A DNA stretch of 64,000 nucleotides from Mycobacterium intracellulare ATCC 13950 (GTDB lineage: Bacteria > Actinomycetota > Actinomycetes > Mycobacteriales > Mycobacteriaceae): NCBI RefSeq assembly GCF_000277125.1, contig NC_016946.1, forward strand, positions 3,472,001 to 3,536,000. Reading direction: 5' to 3'. The position numbers and the translations under genes are program-made. Positions 51,014 to 61,057 of the stretch are shown here, in pieces. A model generated the notes under the pieces. The model worked only from the letters and a program-made list of their open reading frames with translations. It searched no databases and was not told the origin of the DNA. Numbering within the stretch: position 1 is the first letter of the stretch; every line of letters starts with the position of its first letter.

Positions 51014-53665
51014 ATGGCGTTTGCGGACATGACATTCGGCACCGGTGCGACCCCGGCCGGCGGCCGCTACGACGCGGACCGGTTGCTGGCCGCCTACCGG
51101 GCCGCCCGCGCTCAGCAAGCGCTCTTCGATCTGCGGCGCGGCCCGGCGAGCGGCTACGACGAATTCGTCGACCCCGACGGCAACGTGCGCCCGGCGTGGG
51201 CCGAGGTGGCCGACGCGATCGCGGAGCGCGGCCGCGCGGGGCTGGACCGGCTGCGCTCGGTGGTGCGCGGGCTGATCGACAACGACGGCATCACCTACAC
51301 CGACGTCGCGCCCGGCGGCCGTGGCCAGGAGCCGAGGCCCTGGCAGCTGGACACGCTGCCGCTCGTGCTGTCCGCGGCCGACTGGGAGGTGCTCGAGGCG
51401 GGGCTGCTGCAGCGGTCCCGGGTGCTCGACGCCGTGCTCGCCGACCTGTACGGGCCGCGCAGCCTACTCACCGACGGTGTCCTTCCGCCTGAGCTGCTGT
51501 TCGCCCACCCCGGCTACGTCCGTGCCGCCAACGGCATCGAGATCCCCGGGCGCCACCAGCTTTTCATGCACGCCTGTGACGTCAGCCGGCGTCCCGACGG
51601 CGCCTTCGTCGTCAACGGCGACCGGACCCAGGCGCCCTCGGGGGCCGGCTACGCGCTGGCCGACCGGCGCGTGGTCGCGCACGCCGTTCCCGACCTCTAC
51701 GAACGCATCGCGCCGCGGCCGACCACGCCGTTCGCCCAGGCGCTGCGGCTGGCGCTGATCGACGCAGCACCCGACGATGCCCAGGACCCGGTGGTGGTGG
51801 TCCTGTCCCCGGGCATCTACTCCGAAACCGCTTTCGATCAGGCCTATCTGGCCACCCTGCTGGGCTTCCCCCTGGTCGAGAGCGCGGACCTGGTGGTGCG
51901 CGAGGGCATGTTGTGGATGCGCTCGCTGGGCACCCTGAAGCGCGTCGACGTGGTACTGCGCCGGGTCGACGCCGACTACACGGACCCGCTGGATCTGCGC
52001 GCCGATTCGCGCCTCGGGGTGGCCGGTCTGGTGGAGGCACAACACCGCGGCACGGTGACCGTCGTCAACACGCTGGGCAGCGGGGTCCTGGAAAACCCTG
52101 GGCTGCAGCGTTTCCTGCCCGCCATGGCCGAGCACCTGCTGTCGGAGACCCTGCTGCTGCCCAGCCCGCCGGCCTACTGGGGCGGCATCGCCTCCGAGCG
52201 TTCGCACTTGCTGGCGAACGTGGGGTCCCTGCTGGTGAGGTCGACGGTCGGCGCGAAAACCCTTGTCGGACCGGCGCTGTCGTCGCCGCAGCTGGCGCGG
52301 TTGGCGGCCCAGGTCGAGGCGGCGCCGTGGCAGTGGGTCGGCCAGGAGCTGCCGCAGTTCTCGTCAGCACCCACCGATCACGCCGGAGCGTTGTCCTCGG
52401 CGGGCGTCGGCATCCGCTTGTTCACCGTCGCCCAGCGGGGCGGTTACGCGCCGATGATCGGCGGCATCGGCTACGTGCTGGCGCCCGGGGACGCCGCCTA
52501 CGCGTTGAAAACCGTTGCGGCAAAGGATGTCTGGATCCGGCCCACCGAGCGGGCGCGGGCCGAGGCGGTCAGCCCGCCGAGCGTGGAACCGCCGGCGAAG
52601 ACGGCCGCGGGCACCTGGGCCGTCAGTTCCCCGCGCGTGTTGTCCGACCTCTTCTGGATCGGCCGCTACGGCGAGCGCGCCGAAAGCATGGCGCGGTTGC
52701 TCATCGTCGCCCGCGACAGGTTCCACGTGTACCGGCACCACCAGCACAGCGAGGAAAGCGAGTGCGTGCCGGTGCTGATGGCCGCGCTGGGCCGCATCAC
52801 CGGAACCGACACCGCGGCCGACGGCGGCGGCGACCACGCCGAGATGATCGCCGTCGCCCCCTCGACGCTGTGGTCGCTCACCGTCGACCCGCACCGCCCC
52901 GGCTCCCTGGTGCAGTCGGTGGAAGGCCTGGCGCTGGCCGCCCGCGCGGTGCGCGACCAGATGTCCAACGACACGTGGATGGTGCTGGCCGCGGTGGAGC
53001 GCGCGCTGGCGCTCGACAGCGAGCCGCCGGACTCGCTCGCCGAGGCCGACGCCGCGCTGACCCGGGCGCAGGCCCAGACCCTGGCCGGGATGCTGACCCT
53101 GTCGGGGGTGGCCGCCGAGTCCATGGTGCGCGACGTGGGCTGGACGATGATGGACATCGGCAAGCGCATCGAACGCGGCCTGTGGCTGACCGCGTTGCTG
53201 CGGGCGACGCTGACCGTGGTGCGCGGGGCCGCGGCCGAACAGACCGTCATCGAATCCACCCTGGTGGCGTGCGAGTCTTCGGTCATCTACCGGCGCCGCA
53301 CCGCGGGCAAGGTCAGCGTCTCCGCCATGGTCGAGCTGATGCTGTTCGACGCGCAGAACCCGAGATCGCTGCTGTACCAATTGGACCGGCTGCGCACCGA
53401 TCTCGGGGACCTGCCCGGCTCGTCGGGGTCGTCGCGCCCGGAACGTCTGGTGGACGAGATAGGCACCCTGCTGCGCCGATCCCATCCCGCGGCGCTGGAA
53501 CGGGTCGGCGACGACGGGCGGCGCGCCGAGTTGGCGGACCTGCTCGGCGCGGTCCACGCCGAGCTGCGCAACCTGGCCGACGTCATCACCACCACGCAGC
53601 TGGCCTTACCCGGTGGGATGCAACCACTTTGGGGTCCCGACGTGCGCCGGGTGATGCCCGCCTAG
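51014..53665 (+). CDS. Circularly permuted ATP-grasp / alpha-E domain protein
   Basis: 883 aa. Residues about 1-480 are the circularly permuted type-2 ATP-grasp domain (GSGVLENPGLQRFLPAMAEHL and the LADRRVVAHAVPDLYERI region). Residues about 540-870 are the helical alpha-E domain (SPRVLSDLFWIGRYGERAESMARL). Matches Rv2567. Comparative genomics links this family with transglutaminase-like proteins and proposes a peptide-ligase system, not yet shown biochemically. A transglutaminase gene lies 2.7 kb downstream on the other strand. TACCGT at 50999-51004 may be its -10. Confidence 0.9.
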   Translation: MAFADMTFGTGATPAGGRYDADRLLAAYRAARAQQALFDLRRGPASGYDEFVDPDGNVRPAWAEVADAIAERGRAGLDRLRSVVRGLIDNDGITYTDVAPGGRGQEPRPWQLDTLPLVLSAADWEVLEAGLLQRSRVLDAVLADLYGPRSLLTDGVLPPELLFAHPGYVRAANGIEIPGRHQLFMHACDVSRRPDGAFVVNGDRTQAPSGAGYALADRRVVAHAVPDLYERIAPRPTTPFAQALRLALIDAAPDDAQDPVVVVLSPGIYSETAFDQAYLATLLGFPLVESADLVVREGMLWMRSLGTLKRVDVVLRRVDADYTDPLDLRADSRLGVAGLVEAQHRGTVTVVNTLGSGVLENPGLQRFLPAMAEHLLSETLLLPSPPAYWGGIASERSHLLANVGSLLVRSTVGAKTLVGPALSSPQLARLAAQVEAAPWQWVGQELPQFSSAPTDHAGALSSAGVGIRLFTVAQRGGYAPMIGGIGYVLAPGDAAYALKTVAAKDVWIRPTERARAEAVSPPSVEPPAKTAAGTWAVSSPRVLSDLFWIGRYGERAESMARLLIVARDRFHVYRHHQHSEESECVPVLMAALGRITGTDTAADGGGDHAEMIAVAPSTLWSLTVDPHRPGSLVQSVEGLALAARAVRDQMSNDTWMVLAAVERALALDSEPPDSLAEADAALTRAQAQTLAGMLTLSGVAAESMVRDVGWTMMDIGKRIERGLWLTALLRATLTVVRGAAAEQTVIESTLVACESSVIYRRRTAGKVSVSAMVELMLFDAQNPRSLLYQLDRLRTDLGDLPGSSGSSRPERLVDEIGTLLRRSHPAALERVGDDGRRAELADLLGAVHAELRNLADVITTTQLALPGGMQPLWGPDVRRVMPA

Positions 53666-54345
53666 CCGGTCGGCGATGCCTCCCGCTCCGCGGCGACGCC
53701 GTGGTAGCGGTGCGGGTCGGGCAGGCGCCGGCGCCGCACCATGTGCACCAGCGCCAGGACCGAGAGCGTCGCGGCGTAGATGCACCACAGCGACGCGAAC
53801 GCGTGCACGTAGAGGACGGCAACCACGCTCAGCCCCACCAGGTTCGCTATCCCGAACACCACGATGGAGCGATAGCCCGACATCACCGCGGGCCCGATGA
53901 CGGCGATGACGTAGAGCGCCGCCCACACGTAGCCGCCCCGAACGCCGGTCTGGTACTGCAGCGCATGGGGACCCATCGTCACCGTGACCGGGTCGGTGAG
54001 CACGACGACGGCGAGATAGACCGACACGACGGTGCCCAGCACCGCAAACGGCGCCACCCGGAGCCGGGCGCCGCTCGGTTCCAGCGCCAGGATCGCCCAC
54101 GGAACCAGCGCGGGAAGCAGCGGCAGCGCGATGAAGACGTAGGCGAGCATCGCCAGGTGTTTCATCCCCGGGGAGACGACGTCGTTGGGCCACACCGCCG
54201 CCTCGATGAACTGATGGACCGAGAACACCGTCGGCAGCAGGGCGAAGGGCACTTCGCGCCAGTGCTTCACCTCGCGCAGGGTCGCCACGGCGACGGGCAC
54301 GAGGGCGGCGCCCACCACCAGATCCGCCGTCATCGAGAAGCACAT
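53662..54345 (-). CDS. DUF6629-like multi-helix membrane protein
   Basis: 227 aa, about seven membrane helices. The start MCFSMTADLVVGAALVPVA and HWREVPFALLPTVFSVHQFI are typical of a small membrane family annotated as DUF6629. Function unknown. Its stop codon shares CTAG with the convergent ATP-grasp gene. It lies three bases after the metallopeptidase stop and is likely cotranscribed with it. Confidence 0.75.
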   Translation of the reverse strand: MCFSMTADLVVGAALVPVAVATLREVKHWREVPFALLPTVFSVHQFIEAAVWPNDVVSPGMKHLAMLAYVFIALPLLPALVPWAILALEPSGARLRVAPFAVLGTVVSVYLAVVVLTDPVTVTMGPHALQYQTGVRGGYVWAALYVIAVIGPAVMSGYRSIVVFGIANLVGLSVVAVLYVHAFASLWCIYAATLSVLALVHMVRRRRLPDPHRYHGVAAEREASPTG

Positions 54346-54348
54346 CGG

Positions 54349-55404
54349 CTAACCCGCCACGGACGCGGGTCCCCGGGACTCCGACGTTGCCTCGTCGACG
54401 ACGGTGTGGATGAACTTCATCTTCTCCAGCACCGCGGCCGGCAACACGAACGGGTACAGGTCGTCGTGCCCCATCGACCGGTTCACCATGTTCAGTGACC
54501 ACGACAACGGCAGCCACATGTCGATGATCGTCTGAAATGCGCTGGGCCCCAACGCGGGGCGGTCGAAGGTGGCCGACGCCGCCGCCAGCCCGCACCACGC
54601 CGAGGTGTCCAGCGCGTCCCGGATGTGCAGGTAGTGGGCGAACGTCTCGGCCCAGTCCTCGCTCGCATGCATGGTGGCGTAGGACGACACGAAGTGGTCC
54701 TGCCAGCCGTCGGGCGCGCCCTCGCTGTAGTGGCGGTCGAGCGCCGCCTGGTAGTCGGCGTCGGGGTCGCCGAAGAGCTCGTTGAACCGCTCCAGGCGGT
54801 CGCGGTACGGGGCGATCAACCGGTAGTAGTAGTAATGCCCGATCTCGTGGCGGAAGTGGCCCAGCAGGGTCCGGTACGGTTCGTCCATCTCGACCCGCAG
54901 CTGCTCGCGGTGCACGTCGTCACCCTCGGCCAAATCGATTGTGATGACCCCGTTCTGGTGCCCGGTCATCACGTTTTCGTGTGCGCTGGACAGCAGCCGG
55001 AAGGCCAGCCCGTAGTCGGGATCCTTGTCCCGCCCGACGATCGGCAGCTTCAGCTCGTGCAGCTCGGCGATCAGCCGTCGTTTGGCCGCCTCGGCCCGGG
55101 CGAACTCGGCCAGGCCGACCGCGTCGGCGTCGTTGGGCCGCTCGGCGGTCAGCGCGCACGACGCGCACAACAATCGCGGGGTGTTGACCGGCACCAGCCA
55201 ATTGCATTCGGCCACCTGAAGATTCGCGCACAGCTGGTACTCGCTGGCGGGCACGACGCCGGCGTGCTCGGTGGCCTCGCCGTCGGAGATCACCAGCAAC
55301 GCCATCTGTTCGAGCGAAAAGCCCAGCGCGCTACCGCAATTCAGGCACGTCGAGTTCTCGAACGTCAGGCGCTGGCCACAGTTGGGGCAGGTGAAGTCAC
55401 GCAT
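54349..55404 (-). CDS. Zinc-ribbon putative metallopeptidase (DUF2248 type)
   Basis: 351 aa. An N-terminal zinc ribbon (Cys6, Cys9, Cys20, Cys23) is followed by further Cys pairs (Cys67 and CASC near 80-83). The zincin motif HEIGH is at 186-190 (FRHEIGHYYYYRL), and ASEDWAETFAHYLH gives a likely third ligand Glu. Matches Rv2568c. No signal peptide, so cytoplasmic. It overlaps the transglutaminase by 8 bp, which suggests a shared process. Confidence 0.85.
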   Translation of the reverse strand: MRDFTCPNCGQRLTFENSTCLNCGSALGFSLEQMALLVISDGEATEHAGVVPASEYQLCANLQVAECNWLVPVNTPRLLCASCALTAERPNDADAVGLAEFARAEAAKRRLIAELHELKLPIVGRDKDPDYGLAFRLLSSAHENVMTGHQNGVITIDLAEGDDVHREQLRVEMDEPYRTLLGHFRHEIGHYYYYRLIAPYRDRLERFNELFGDPDADYQAALDRHYSEGAPDGWQDHFVSSYATMHASEDWAETFAHYLHIRDALDTSAWCGLAAASATFDRPALGPSAFQTIIDMWLPLSWSLNMVNRSMGHDDLYPFVLPAAVLEKMKFIHTVVDEATSESRGPASVAG

Positions 55405-56338
55405 GCGAGAAGTCGCCTTCGATGGGGTCTGAATAGGGCACCACGTCGACGGCGACGTCGATCACGCTGTGCTCGGAGTCGGTGTAGATGATGCCGCGCA
55501 GCGGCGGGACATCCGCGTAGTCGCGGCCGCGGCCCACCACGATGTAGCGCTCGTCGATCATCTGGTCGTTGGTGGGATCGAGCCCCAGCCACTCGAATTG
55601 GCCGGGGTCCTGCGGAGTCCACACCGCGGCCCAGGCGTGCGTGGCGTCGATGCCGATCATCCGATCCTTTCCGGGCGGCGGGTCGGTGGCCAGGTAGCCG
55701 GACACGTAACTGGCCGCCAAACCGTTGGCGCGCAGGCAGGCGATCGCCAGCCTGGCAAAGTCTTGACATACCCCCTCCCGGGCCGCCAGAACCTCGGCGA
55801 CGCCGGTCGAAATCGTCGTCGACCCCGACCGGTAGGTGAAGTCGGTGAAGATCCGGGACGCCAGATCCCGCAGCACCTCGATCAGCGGGCGTCCGGGCGT
55901 GAAGCTGGGCGCCGCGTACTCGCGGACCTCGTCGGTGATCTCGGGCGGATCCAGGTCCAGGGTGAACTCGGCGGCCAGCGCCCCGATCCGTCCCGCCGGC
56001 CGGGCGTCCTCCCACGGCTGCACGGCCGCCCCGGCGGCGTACAGGCCCGGCGCCGGCGGATAGACGTCGACGACCGAATCGCTGACCACCTTCAAGACGC
56101 TGTGCGGCTCGGTCACGTGGAAGTAGGAGCTGATGTTCCCGTAGGTGTCCGTGCTGGTGGAGCTGTCGGCGGGGGCGGGCTCGATGATCAGCCGATGGGC
56201 GACGCGGCGTTGCCGCAGCGAGTCGCGCGGGGTCAAAAACCCGCGGCCGTACGAGCTGGTCACGACGTCGGAGTAGCGGTATTCGGTGCGGTGGGTGACT
56301 CGATGCCGGCGGGCGGACCCGGCGTCTGCTTCAGACAC
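55397..56338 (-). CDS. Transglutaminase-like cysteine protein
   Basis: 313 aa, GTG start. N-terminal transglutaminase-associated beta domain (HRVTHRTEYRYSDVV, about 1-100) and transglutaminase core with Cys191 (REGVCQDFARL), His234 (DATHAWAAVW) and Asp254 (LGLDPTNDQ). Matches Rv2569c. Family members can act as proteases, amidases or crosslinkers. It groups with the ATP-grasp/alpha-E and metallopeptidase genes. Confidence 0.9.
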   Translation of the reverse strand: MSEADAGSARRHRVTHRTEYRYSDVVTSSYGRGFLTPRDSLRQRRVAHRLIIEPAPADSSTSTDTYGNISSYFHVTEPHSVLKVVSDSVVDVYPPAPGLYAAGAAVQPWEDARPAGRIGALAAEFTLDLDPPEITDEVREYAAPSFTPGRPLIEVLRDLASRIFTDFTYRSGSTTISTGVAEVLAAREGVCQDFARLAIACLRANGLAASYVSGYLATDPPPGKDRMIGIDATHAWAAVWTPQDPGQFEWLGLDPTNDQMIDERYIVVGRGRDYADVPPLRGIIYTDSEHSVIDVAVDVVPYSDPIEGDFSHA

Positions 56339-56436
56339 AGGCTGATCACATCACACACCGGGCCGCTACGGACTGCCGGCGGCGGCGGTTTGCCGATATG
56401 ACGGCAACGGGCCGGAAACGGGAGCACAATCGAGGA

Positions 56437-56826
56437 GTGGCCACCTGGGACGAGGTCGCCCGCATCGTCGGCGAGCTGGCCCTCACCTCCGAGCCGTCGC
56501 CGCACGACTGGCGGGTCGGCAAGAAATTGCTGGCCTGGGAGCGGCCGCTGCGGCCCTCGGAACGCGAGGCCCTGGCCCGCTACGGCCCGGAGCCGCCGCG
56601 CGGCGACATCCTCGGCGTTCGGGTGTCCGACGAGGGAGTCAAGTTCGCGCTGATCGACGACGAGCCGCAAACCTACTTCACCACTCCGCATTTCGACGGC
56701 TACCCCGCCGTGCTGGTCAACCTCGCCGAGATCTCGGTGCGCGACCTCCAGGAGCTGATCACCGAGGCGTGGCTGACGCAGGCGCCGCGGAAATTGGTGC
56801 AGGAGTTCTTGGCCGACTCGCGGTGA
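56437..56826 (+). CDS. MmcQ/YjbR-like DNA-binding-fold protein
   Basis: 129 aa from GTG 56437. CyaY-like fold of the MmcQ/YjbR family: start ATWDEVARIV, then VSDEGVKFALIDDEPQTYFTTPHFDGYPAVLV, and EAWLTQAPRKLVQEFL at the end. Same length as Rv2570. An ATG at 56398 would add 13 non-conserved residues. Function unknown. Confidence 0.82.
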   Translation: MATWDEVARIVGELALTSEPSPHDWRVGKKLLAWERPLRPSEREALARYGPEPPRGDILGVRVSDEGVKFALIDDEPQTYFTTPHFDGYPAVLVNLAEISVRDLQELITEAWLTQAPRKLVQEFLADSR

Positions 56827-56829
56827 GGC

Positions 56830-57897
56830 TCACACGGGCCGGAGGTCGATGACCCGTTGCAGGTCGTCGATGCAGGCGCCGACGGCGTCGGCGAGGATCG
56901 CCTGGGTTTTCGCGCCGGCGCCCGACGGCAACTGCGACGCGTGATGGCGGGCCGACGCGGTGTATGCGCAGGCGCCGGCGGCGTCGCGGTCGGCGAGCGC
57001 GGTCGCGGCGGCGAGCACGACCAGCACCGCGGGCACGTGCGGGGCCGGGGGCTCGGGGCCGACGTCGGGGGCGGGGGCGACGGCGCGGGCCAGCTGCAGC
57101 ACCGAGCCGGCCAGCAGGGCCACGTGCACGGCCTGGTGATCGGAGGCGCGCACGGCGTCGCGCAGGCCCCATCGGCGCGGGGCGATGGCGACGACGTGGC
57201 GGGCGGTGGTGCGCGCCTCGAGCAGGCCGCTGAGCTGTTCGTGCACCCGGTCGACGGCCGTCAGCGGCCAGTCGGGCGCGGCGGCTTTGCGCCCGGCGGC
57301 GACGTCGGCGGCGCGCGCCAAGACGTCGTGCAGCACCGCCAGCACGCCGACGCGCGCGCCGCGCAGCAGTGCCAGCGGGTCGGCGGGAAACAGCAGCACG
57401 GCGAAGACGATGGCCACCGCGCCGCCGATCAGCGCGTCGAAGATGCGTTCCAGCCCGACGCCGCCGTGGTAGAGGGCCAGCACCAGGATCGCCGACACGA
57501 TGGTCTGGTTCGCGAACATCATCCCGTGCCCGATGAAGCCGCCCCCGATGAACACCGCGGCGCCGAGCGCGATGAACGCGGCGATCGCGATGGGCACCGC
57601 GCCGGGCCCGAGCAGGCCCTGGACCGCCGAGCCCAGCCCGATGCCGAGGGTCACCCCGATCATCATCTGGATGGCGCGCTGTGCGCGGAGCACGTTGCTG
57701 GTCGACAACGACACCGCGGCGGCGATCGGCGCGAAGAACGGTTGCGGGTGGCCGAGGACATCGTGGGTCAGGTACCAGGACACGCCCGCGGCCGCCGACG
57801 TCTGCACCAGGTTGAACCAGACCGCGCGCAACCGCTTGCCGCCCGCGCGCGCGGCGGCGAGGACCCTCGAGGGCACCGCCGGCCGCGAAGCGCCCAC
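56830..57897 (-). CDS. FUSC-family aromatic-acid-exporter-like membrane protein
   Basis: 355 aa. About six membrane helices in the first half (QTSAAAGVSWYLTHDVLG, APIAAAVSLSTSNVLRAQRA), then a soluble helical C-terminal half. This is half of a full FUSC transporter, as in Rv2571c, and presumably dimerises. Substrates of the family include aromatic acids and toxic organics; unknown here. It begins 3 bp after the DDN-like gene stop. Confidence 0.82.
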   Translation of the reverse strand: MGASRPAVPSRVLAAARAGGKRLRAVWFNLVQTSAAAGVSWYLTHDVLGHPQPFFAPIAAAVSLSTSNVLRAQRAIQMMIGVTLGIGLGSAVQGLLGPGAVPIAIAAFIALGAAVFIGGGFIGHGMMFANQTIVSAILVLALYHGGVGLERIFDALIGGAVAIVFAVLLFPADPLALLRGARVGVLAVLHDVLARAADVAAGRKAAAPDWPLTAVDRVHEQLSGLLEARTTARHVVAIAPRRWGLRDAVRASDHQAVHVALLAGSVLQLARAVAPAPDVGPEPPAPHVPAVLVVLAAATALADRDAAGACAYTASARHHASQLPSGAGAKTQAILADAVGACIDDLQRVIDLRPV

Positions 57898-57900
57898 CGG

Positions 57901-58335
57901 CTAGTTCCGGATTAACTCGAACAGCGGAATCACCCTGCTGGTCTTGGCCTGGTACTCGGCGAACCCGGGCGCCGCGGCGGTGACCTTGTCGAAGAGATCG
58001 TCACGCTCGTCGGTCGGCAGCTCGCGCGCGGTCACGTCGAACGCGTCCGTTCCGACCTCGACGCGGGCGCTCGGGTTGGCCCGCAAATTGTGCACCCAGG
58101 CCGGGCTGACCGGGGCCCCGGCGAAGGAGCCGATGACGATGAGCTTGCCGTCGATGTCGAAGTACGCCAGGGGGGACACCCGGGGCTGGCCGGACTTGGC
58201 GCCGGTCGTGTGCAGCAGCAGCAGGTTGGCGCCCTCGAACTGGCCGCCGACCTTGCCGCCGTTGACGCGGAACTCGTCGACGATGGCCCGGTTGAAGGCA
58301 TTAATAGTGTCGGTGTCCGGCAGGTGTTCGGTCAT
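57901..58335 (-). CDS. DDN-like F420-dependent nitroreductase/quinone reductase family protein
   Basis: 144 aa. Split-barrel F420(H2)-dependent family: [45 protein letters not shown], and [17 protein letters not shown] match the deazaflavin-dependent nitroreductase (DDN) group. Mycobacteria carry many such paralogues; this one sits with aspS, overlapping its stop by 4 bp, and its substrate is unknown. Confidence 0.88.
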   Translation of the reverse strand: MTEHLPDTDTINAFNRAIVDEFRVNGGKVGGQFEGANLLLLHTTGAKSGQPRVSPLAYFDIDGKLIVIGSFAGAPVSPAWVHNLRANPSARVEVGTDAFDVTARELPTDERDDLFDKVTAAAPGFAEYQAKTSRVIPLFELIRN

Positions 58336-60107
58336 GCCCGGTCAACCTTTTCGGGCTTGGCGTCTATTCCGGACTCCTTGCGCTGCTGCGCGGTGATCGG
58401 CGCCGGCGCATCGGTGAGCGGGTCGACGCCGCCACCGGTCTTCGGGAACGCGATCACCTCGCGGATGGAGTCGACCCCCGACAGCAGGGCGTTGATCCGG
58501 TCCCAGCCGAACGCGATCCCGCCGTGCGGGGGCGCGCCAAAGGTGAACGCCTCCAACAGGAATCCGAACTTCTCCTCGGCCTCGGCGTGGTCGAGCCCCA
58601 TCACCGCGAACACCCGCTCCTGGATGTCGCGGCGGTGGATACGGATCGAGCCGCCGCCGATCTCGTTGCCGTTGCAGACGATGTCGTAGGCGTCGGCGAG
58701 CACGTTGCCCGGATCGGTGTCGATCGCGTCCTCATGCCCGGGCTTCGGCGAGGTGAACGCGTGATGCACGGCGGTCCACGCCCCGGAGCCGACGGCCACG
58801 TCGCCGGCCGCGGTCGCGTCGTCGGCGGGTTCGAACAGCGGCGGGTCGACCACCCAGACGAACGCCCAGGCGTCCGGATCGATCATGCCCAGCCGGTGCG
58901 CGATCTCACCGCGCGCCGCCCCCAGCAGGGCCCGCGACGGCTTCGGCGGGCCCGCCGAGAAGAAGACGCAGTCCCCCGGCTCGGCCCCCACGTGCGCGGC
59001 CAGGCCGTCGCGCTCGGCGTCGGACAGGTTCTTGGCGACCGGGCCGCCCAGCGTGCCGTCGTCGGCGATCAGCACGTAGGCCAGCCCGCGGTGGCCGCGC
59101 TGCTTGGCCCATTCCTGCCAGCCGTCCAGCGTCCGGCGGGGCTGCGACGCGCCGCCCGGCATCACCACCGCACCGACGTAGGGTGCCTGGAAGACGCGAA
59201 ATGTGGTGTCTTTGAAGAACTCTGTGCAGTCGACGAGCTCGAGTCCGAATCGCATGTCGGGCTTGTCGGAGCCGAACCGGCGCATCGCCTCGGCGTAGCT
59301 GATCCGCGGGATGGGCGTCGGGATCTGGTACCCGATCAGCGCCCACAGCGCCGAGAGGATCTCCTCGGAGATGGCGAGGATGTCCTCGGCGTCCACGAAG
59401 CTCATCTCCATGTCGAGCTGGGTGAACTCCGGCTGGCGGTCGGCGCGGAAGTCCTCGTCGCGGTAGCAGCGGGCGATCTGGTAGTAGCGCTCCATCCCGG
59501 CCACCATCAGCAGCTGCTTGAACAGCTGGGGGCTCTGCGGCAGGGCGTAGAACGAGCCGGGGTGCAGCCGGGCCGGCACCAAAAAGTCGCGCGCGCCCTC
59601 CGGGGTCGAGCGGGTGATCGTCGGCGTTTCGATCTCGACGAAATCGTGCTGCGCCAGCACCGCACGCGCGGCCGCATTCACCTTGGAGCGCAACCGAATT
59701 GCCTCCGCCGGACCGTCGCGCCGCAAATCCAGGTAGCGGTACTTCAGCCGCAGTTCCTCGCCGGCGGGCTCGTCGAGCTGGAACGGCAGGGGCGCGCTCT
59801 CCCCCAGCACGGTCAGCGCGGTCGCATTGACCTCGATCTCACCGGTCGCGATCTCGGGGTTGGCGTTGCCCTCCGGGCGGATCTCGACCACGCCGGAGAC
59901 CGCGACGCAGAACTCGGCGCGCAGCCGGTGCGCCTGGGCCAGCACGTCTTCGGCGCGGAACACCACCTGGGTGATCCCGGAGGCGTCGCGCAGGTCGATG
60001 AAGATGACGCCGCCGTGGTCGCGGCGGCGGGCCACCCAGCCCGCTAGCGTCACCTGCTGCCCGGCGTCGCTACTCCTCAGCGACCCGGCGGCGTGGCTGC
60101 GCAGCAC
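58332..60107 (-). CDS. aspS: Aspartyl-tRNA synthetase (bacterial type)
   Basis: 591 aa. OB-fold anticodon domain ([20 protein letters not shown]), class II core (motif 2 around [20 protein letters not shown]), bacterial GAD insertion domain, motif 3 GGIAFGWDR. In mycobacteria AspRS also charges tRNA-Asn and GatCAB completes Asn-tRNA; this is known for the group and not readable here. GTG 60107 has GGGGAG 8 bases before. An earlier GTG is out of frame. Confidence 0.97.
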   Translation of the reverse strand: MLRSHAAGSLRSSDAGQQVTLAGWVARRRDHGGVIFIDLRDASGITQVVFRAEDVLAQAHRLRAEFCVAVSGVVEIRPEGNANPEIATGEIEVNATALTVLGESAPLPFQLDEPAGEELRLKYRYLDLRRDGPAEAIRLRSKVNAAARAVLAQHDFVEIETPTITRSTPEGARDFLVPARLHPGSFYALPQSPQLFKQLLMVAGMERYYQIARCYRDEDFRADRQPEFTQLDMEMSFVDAEDILAISEEILSALWALIGYQIPTPIPRISYAEAMRRFGSDKPDMRFGLELVDCTEFFKDTTFRVFQAPYVGAVVMPGGASQPRRTLDGWQEWAKQRGHRGLAYVLIADDGTLGGPVAKNLSDAERDGLAAHVGAEPGDCVFFSAGPPKPSRALLGAARGEIAHRLGMIDPDAWAFVWVVDPPLFEPADDATAAGDVAVGSGAWTAVHHAFTSPKPGHEDAIDTDPGNVLADAYDIVCNGNEIGGGSIRIHRRDIQERVFAVMGLDHAEAEEKFGFLLEAFTFGAPPHGGIAFGWDRINALLSGVDSIREVIAFPKTGGGVDPLTDAPAPITAQQRKESGIDAKPEKVDRA

Positions 60108-60169
60108 AAAAACACTCCCCTTTACGTTGGACGACAGATCAGTCTAAGGGGCGGTGTAGTTTCGCTCGT

Positions 60170-61057
60170 ATCGCCACAAACATCGCACTCGTCGGTCCGG
60201 GCGCCGTCGGTACGACGGTCGCCGCGCTGCTGTCGCGGGCCGGACATTCGGTCGTAGTGTGCGGCCGCACCCCGCGCGAGAGCATCGAACTGCGGCCCGA
60301 CGGCGCCGACCCGATCGTCGTCCCCGGCCCGGTGCACACCGATCCCGACGAGGTTTCCGGCCCGGTCGACGTGGTGCTGCTGGCCGTCAAGGCCACCCAG
60401 AACAACCAGGCGGCCGGCTGGCTGACCCGGCTCTGCGACGTCCACACCATCGTCGTCGTGCTGCAAAACGGTGTGGAGCAGGTCGAGCACGTGCAGCCGC
60501 ACTGCCCGCGATCCCCCGTCATCCCCGGCATCGTCTGGTACTCGGCCGAGACCCAGCCCGACGGCTGGGTGCGGCTGCGCGGCGAGGCGGCCCTGGTGCT
60601 GCCCAGCGGGCCCTCGGCGGAGACGGTCGCCGAACTGCTGCGCGGCGCCGGCTGCCGGGTGGACTGCGACCCCGACATCATCACCGCGGGCTGGCGCAAG
60701 CTACTCACCAACGCGCTGGCCGGGTTCATGGCGCTGTCGCGCCGGCGGTCGGGGATGTTTCGCCGCGACGACGTGGCCGCGCTGTCGCGCCGCTACCTCG
60801 CCGAATGCCTGGCCGTCGCGCGGGCCGAGGGCGCCCGGCTTCCCGACGGCATCGCCGACGAGCTGACCGACCTGTTCCGCAACGCCCCAGAGGACATGGG
60901 CACGTCGATCCTGACGGACGCGGAAAACCACCGGCCGATGGAATGGGACGTCCGCAACGGCGTGATCATCCGCAAGGCCCGGGCCCACGGCCTGGCCACA
61001 CCGATCAGCGACGTCGTGGTGCCGTTGTTGGCCGCGGCGAGCGACGGGCCCGGCTAG
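60170..61057 (+). CDS. Ketopantoate-reductase-like protein with apparent ATC start
   Basis: 295 aa if started at the ATC at 60170. The Rossmann motif (NIALVGPGAVGTTVAALLSR) begins immediately after, so initiation must be near here. No in-frame ATG, GTG or TTG exists until GTG 60257, which would delete the NADP loop. The M. tuberculosis counterpart (Rv2573) begins, as I recall, MATGIALVGPG, aligning its Met with this Ile codon. The C-terminal half has the conserved KLLTNALAGF and EMDY-like SRRYLAECLAVARAEG. It could make pantoate for CoA or reduce another 2-oxoacid. A TAGTTT lies 7 bp before the ATC. Either ATC initiation, a base error or decay. Confidence 0.75.
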   Translation: MATNIALVGPGAVGTTVAALLSRAGHSVVVCGRTPRESIELRPDGADPIVVPGPVHTDPDEVSGPVDVVLLAVKATQNNQAAGWLTRLCDVHTIVVVLQNGVEQVEHVQPHCPRSPVIPGIVWYSAETQPDGWVRLRGEAALVLPSGPSAETVAELLRGAGCRVDCDPDIITAGWRKLLTNALAGFMALSRRRSGMFRRDDVAALSRRYLAECLAVARAEGARLPDGIADELTDLFRNAPEDMGTSILTDAENHRPMEWDVRNGVIIRKARAHGLATPISDVVVPLLAAASDGPG

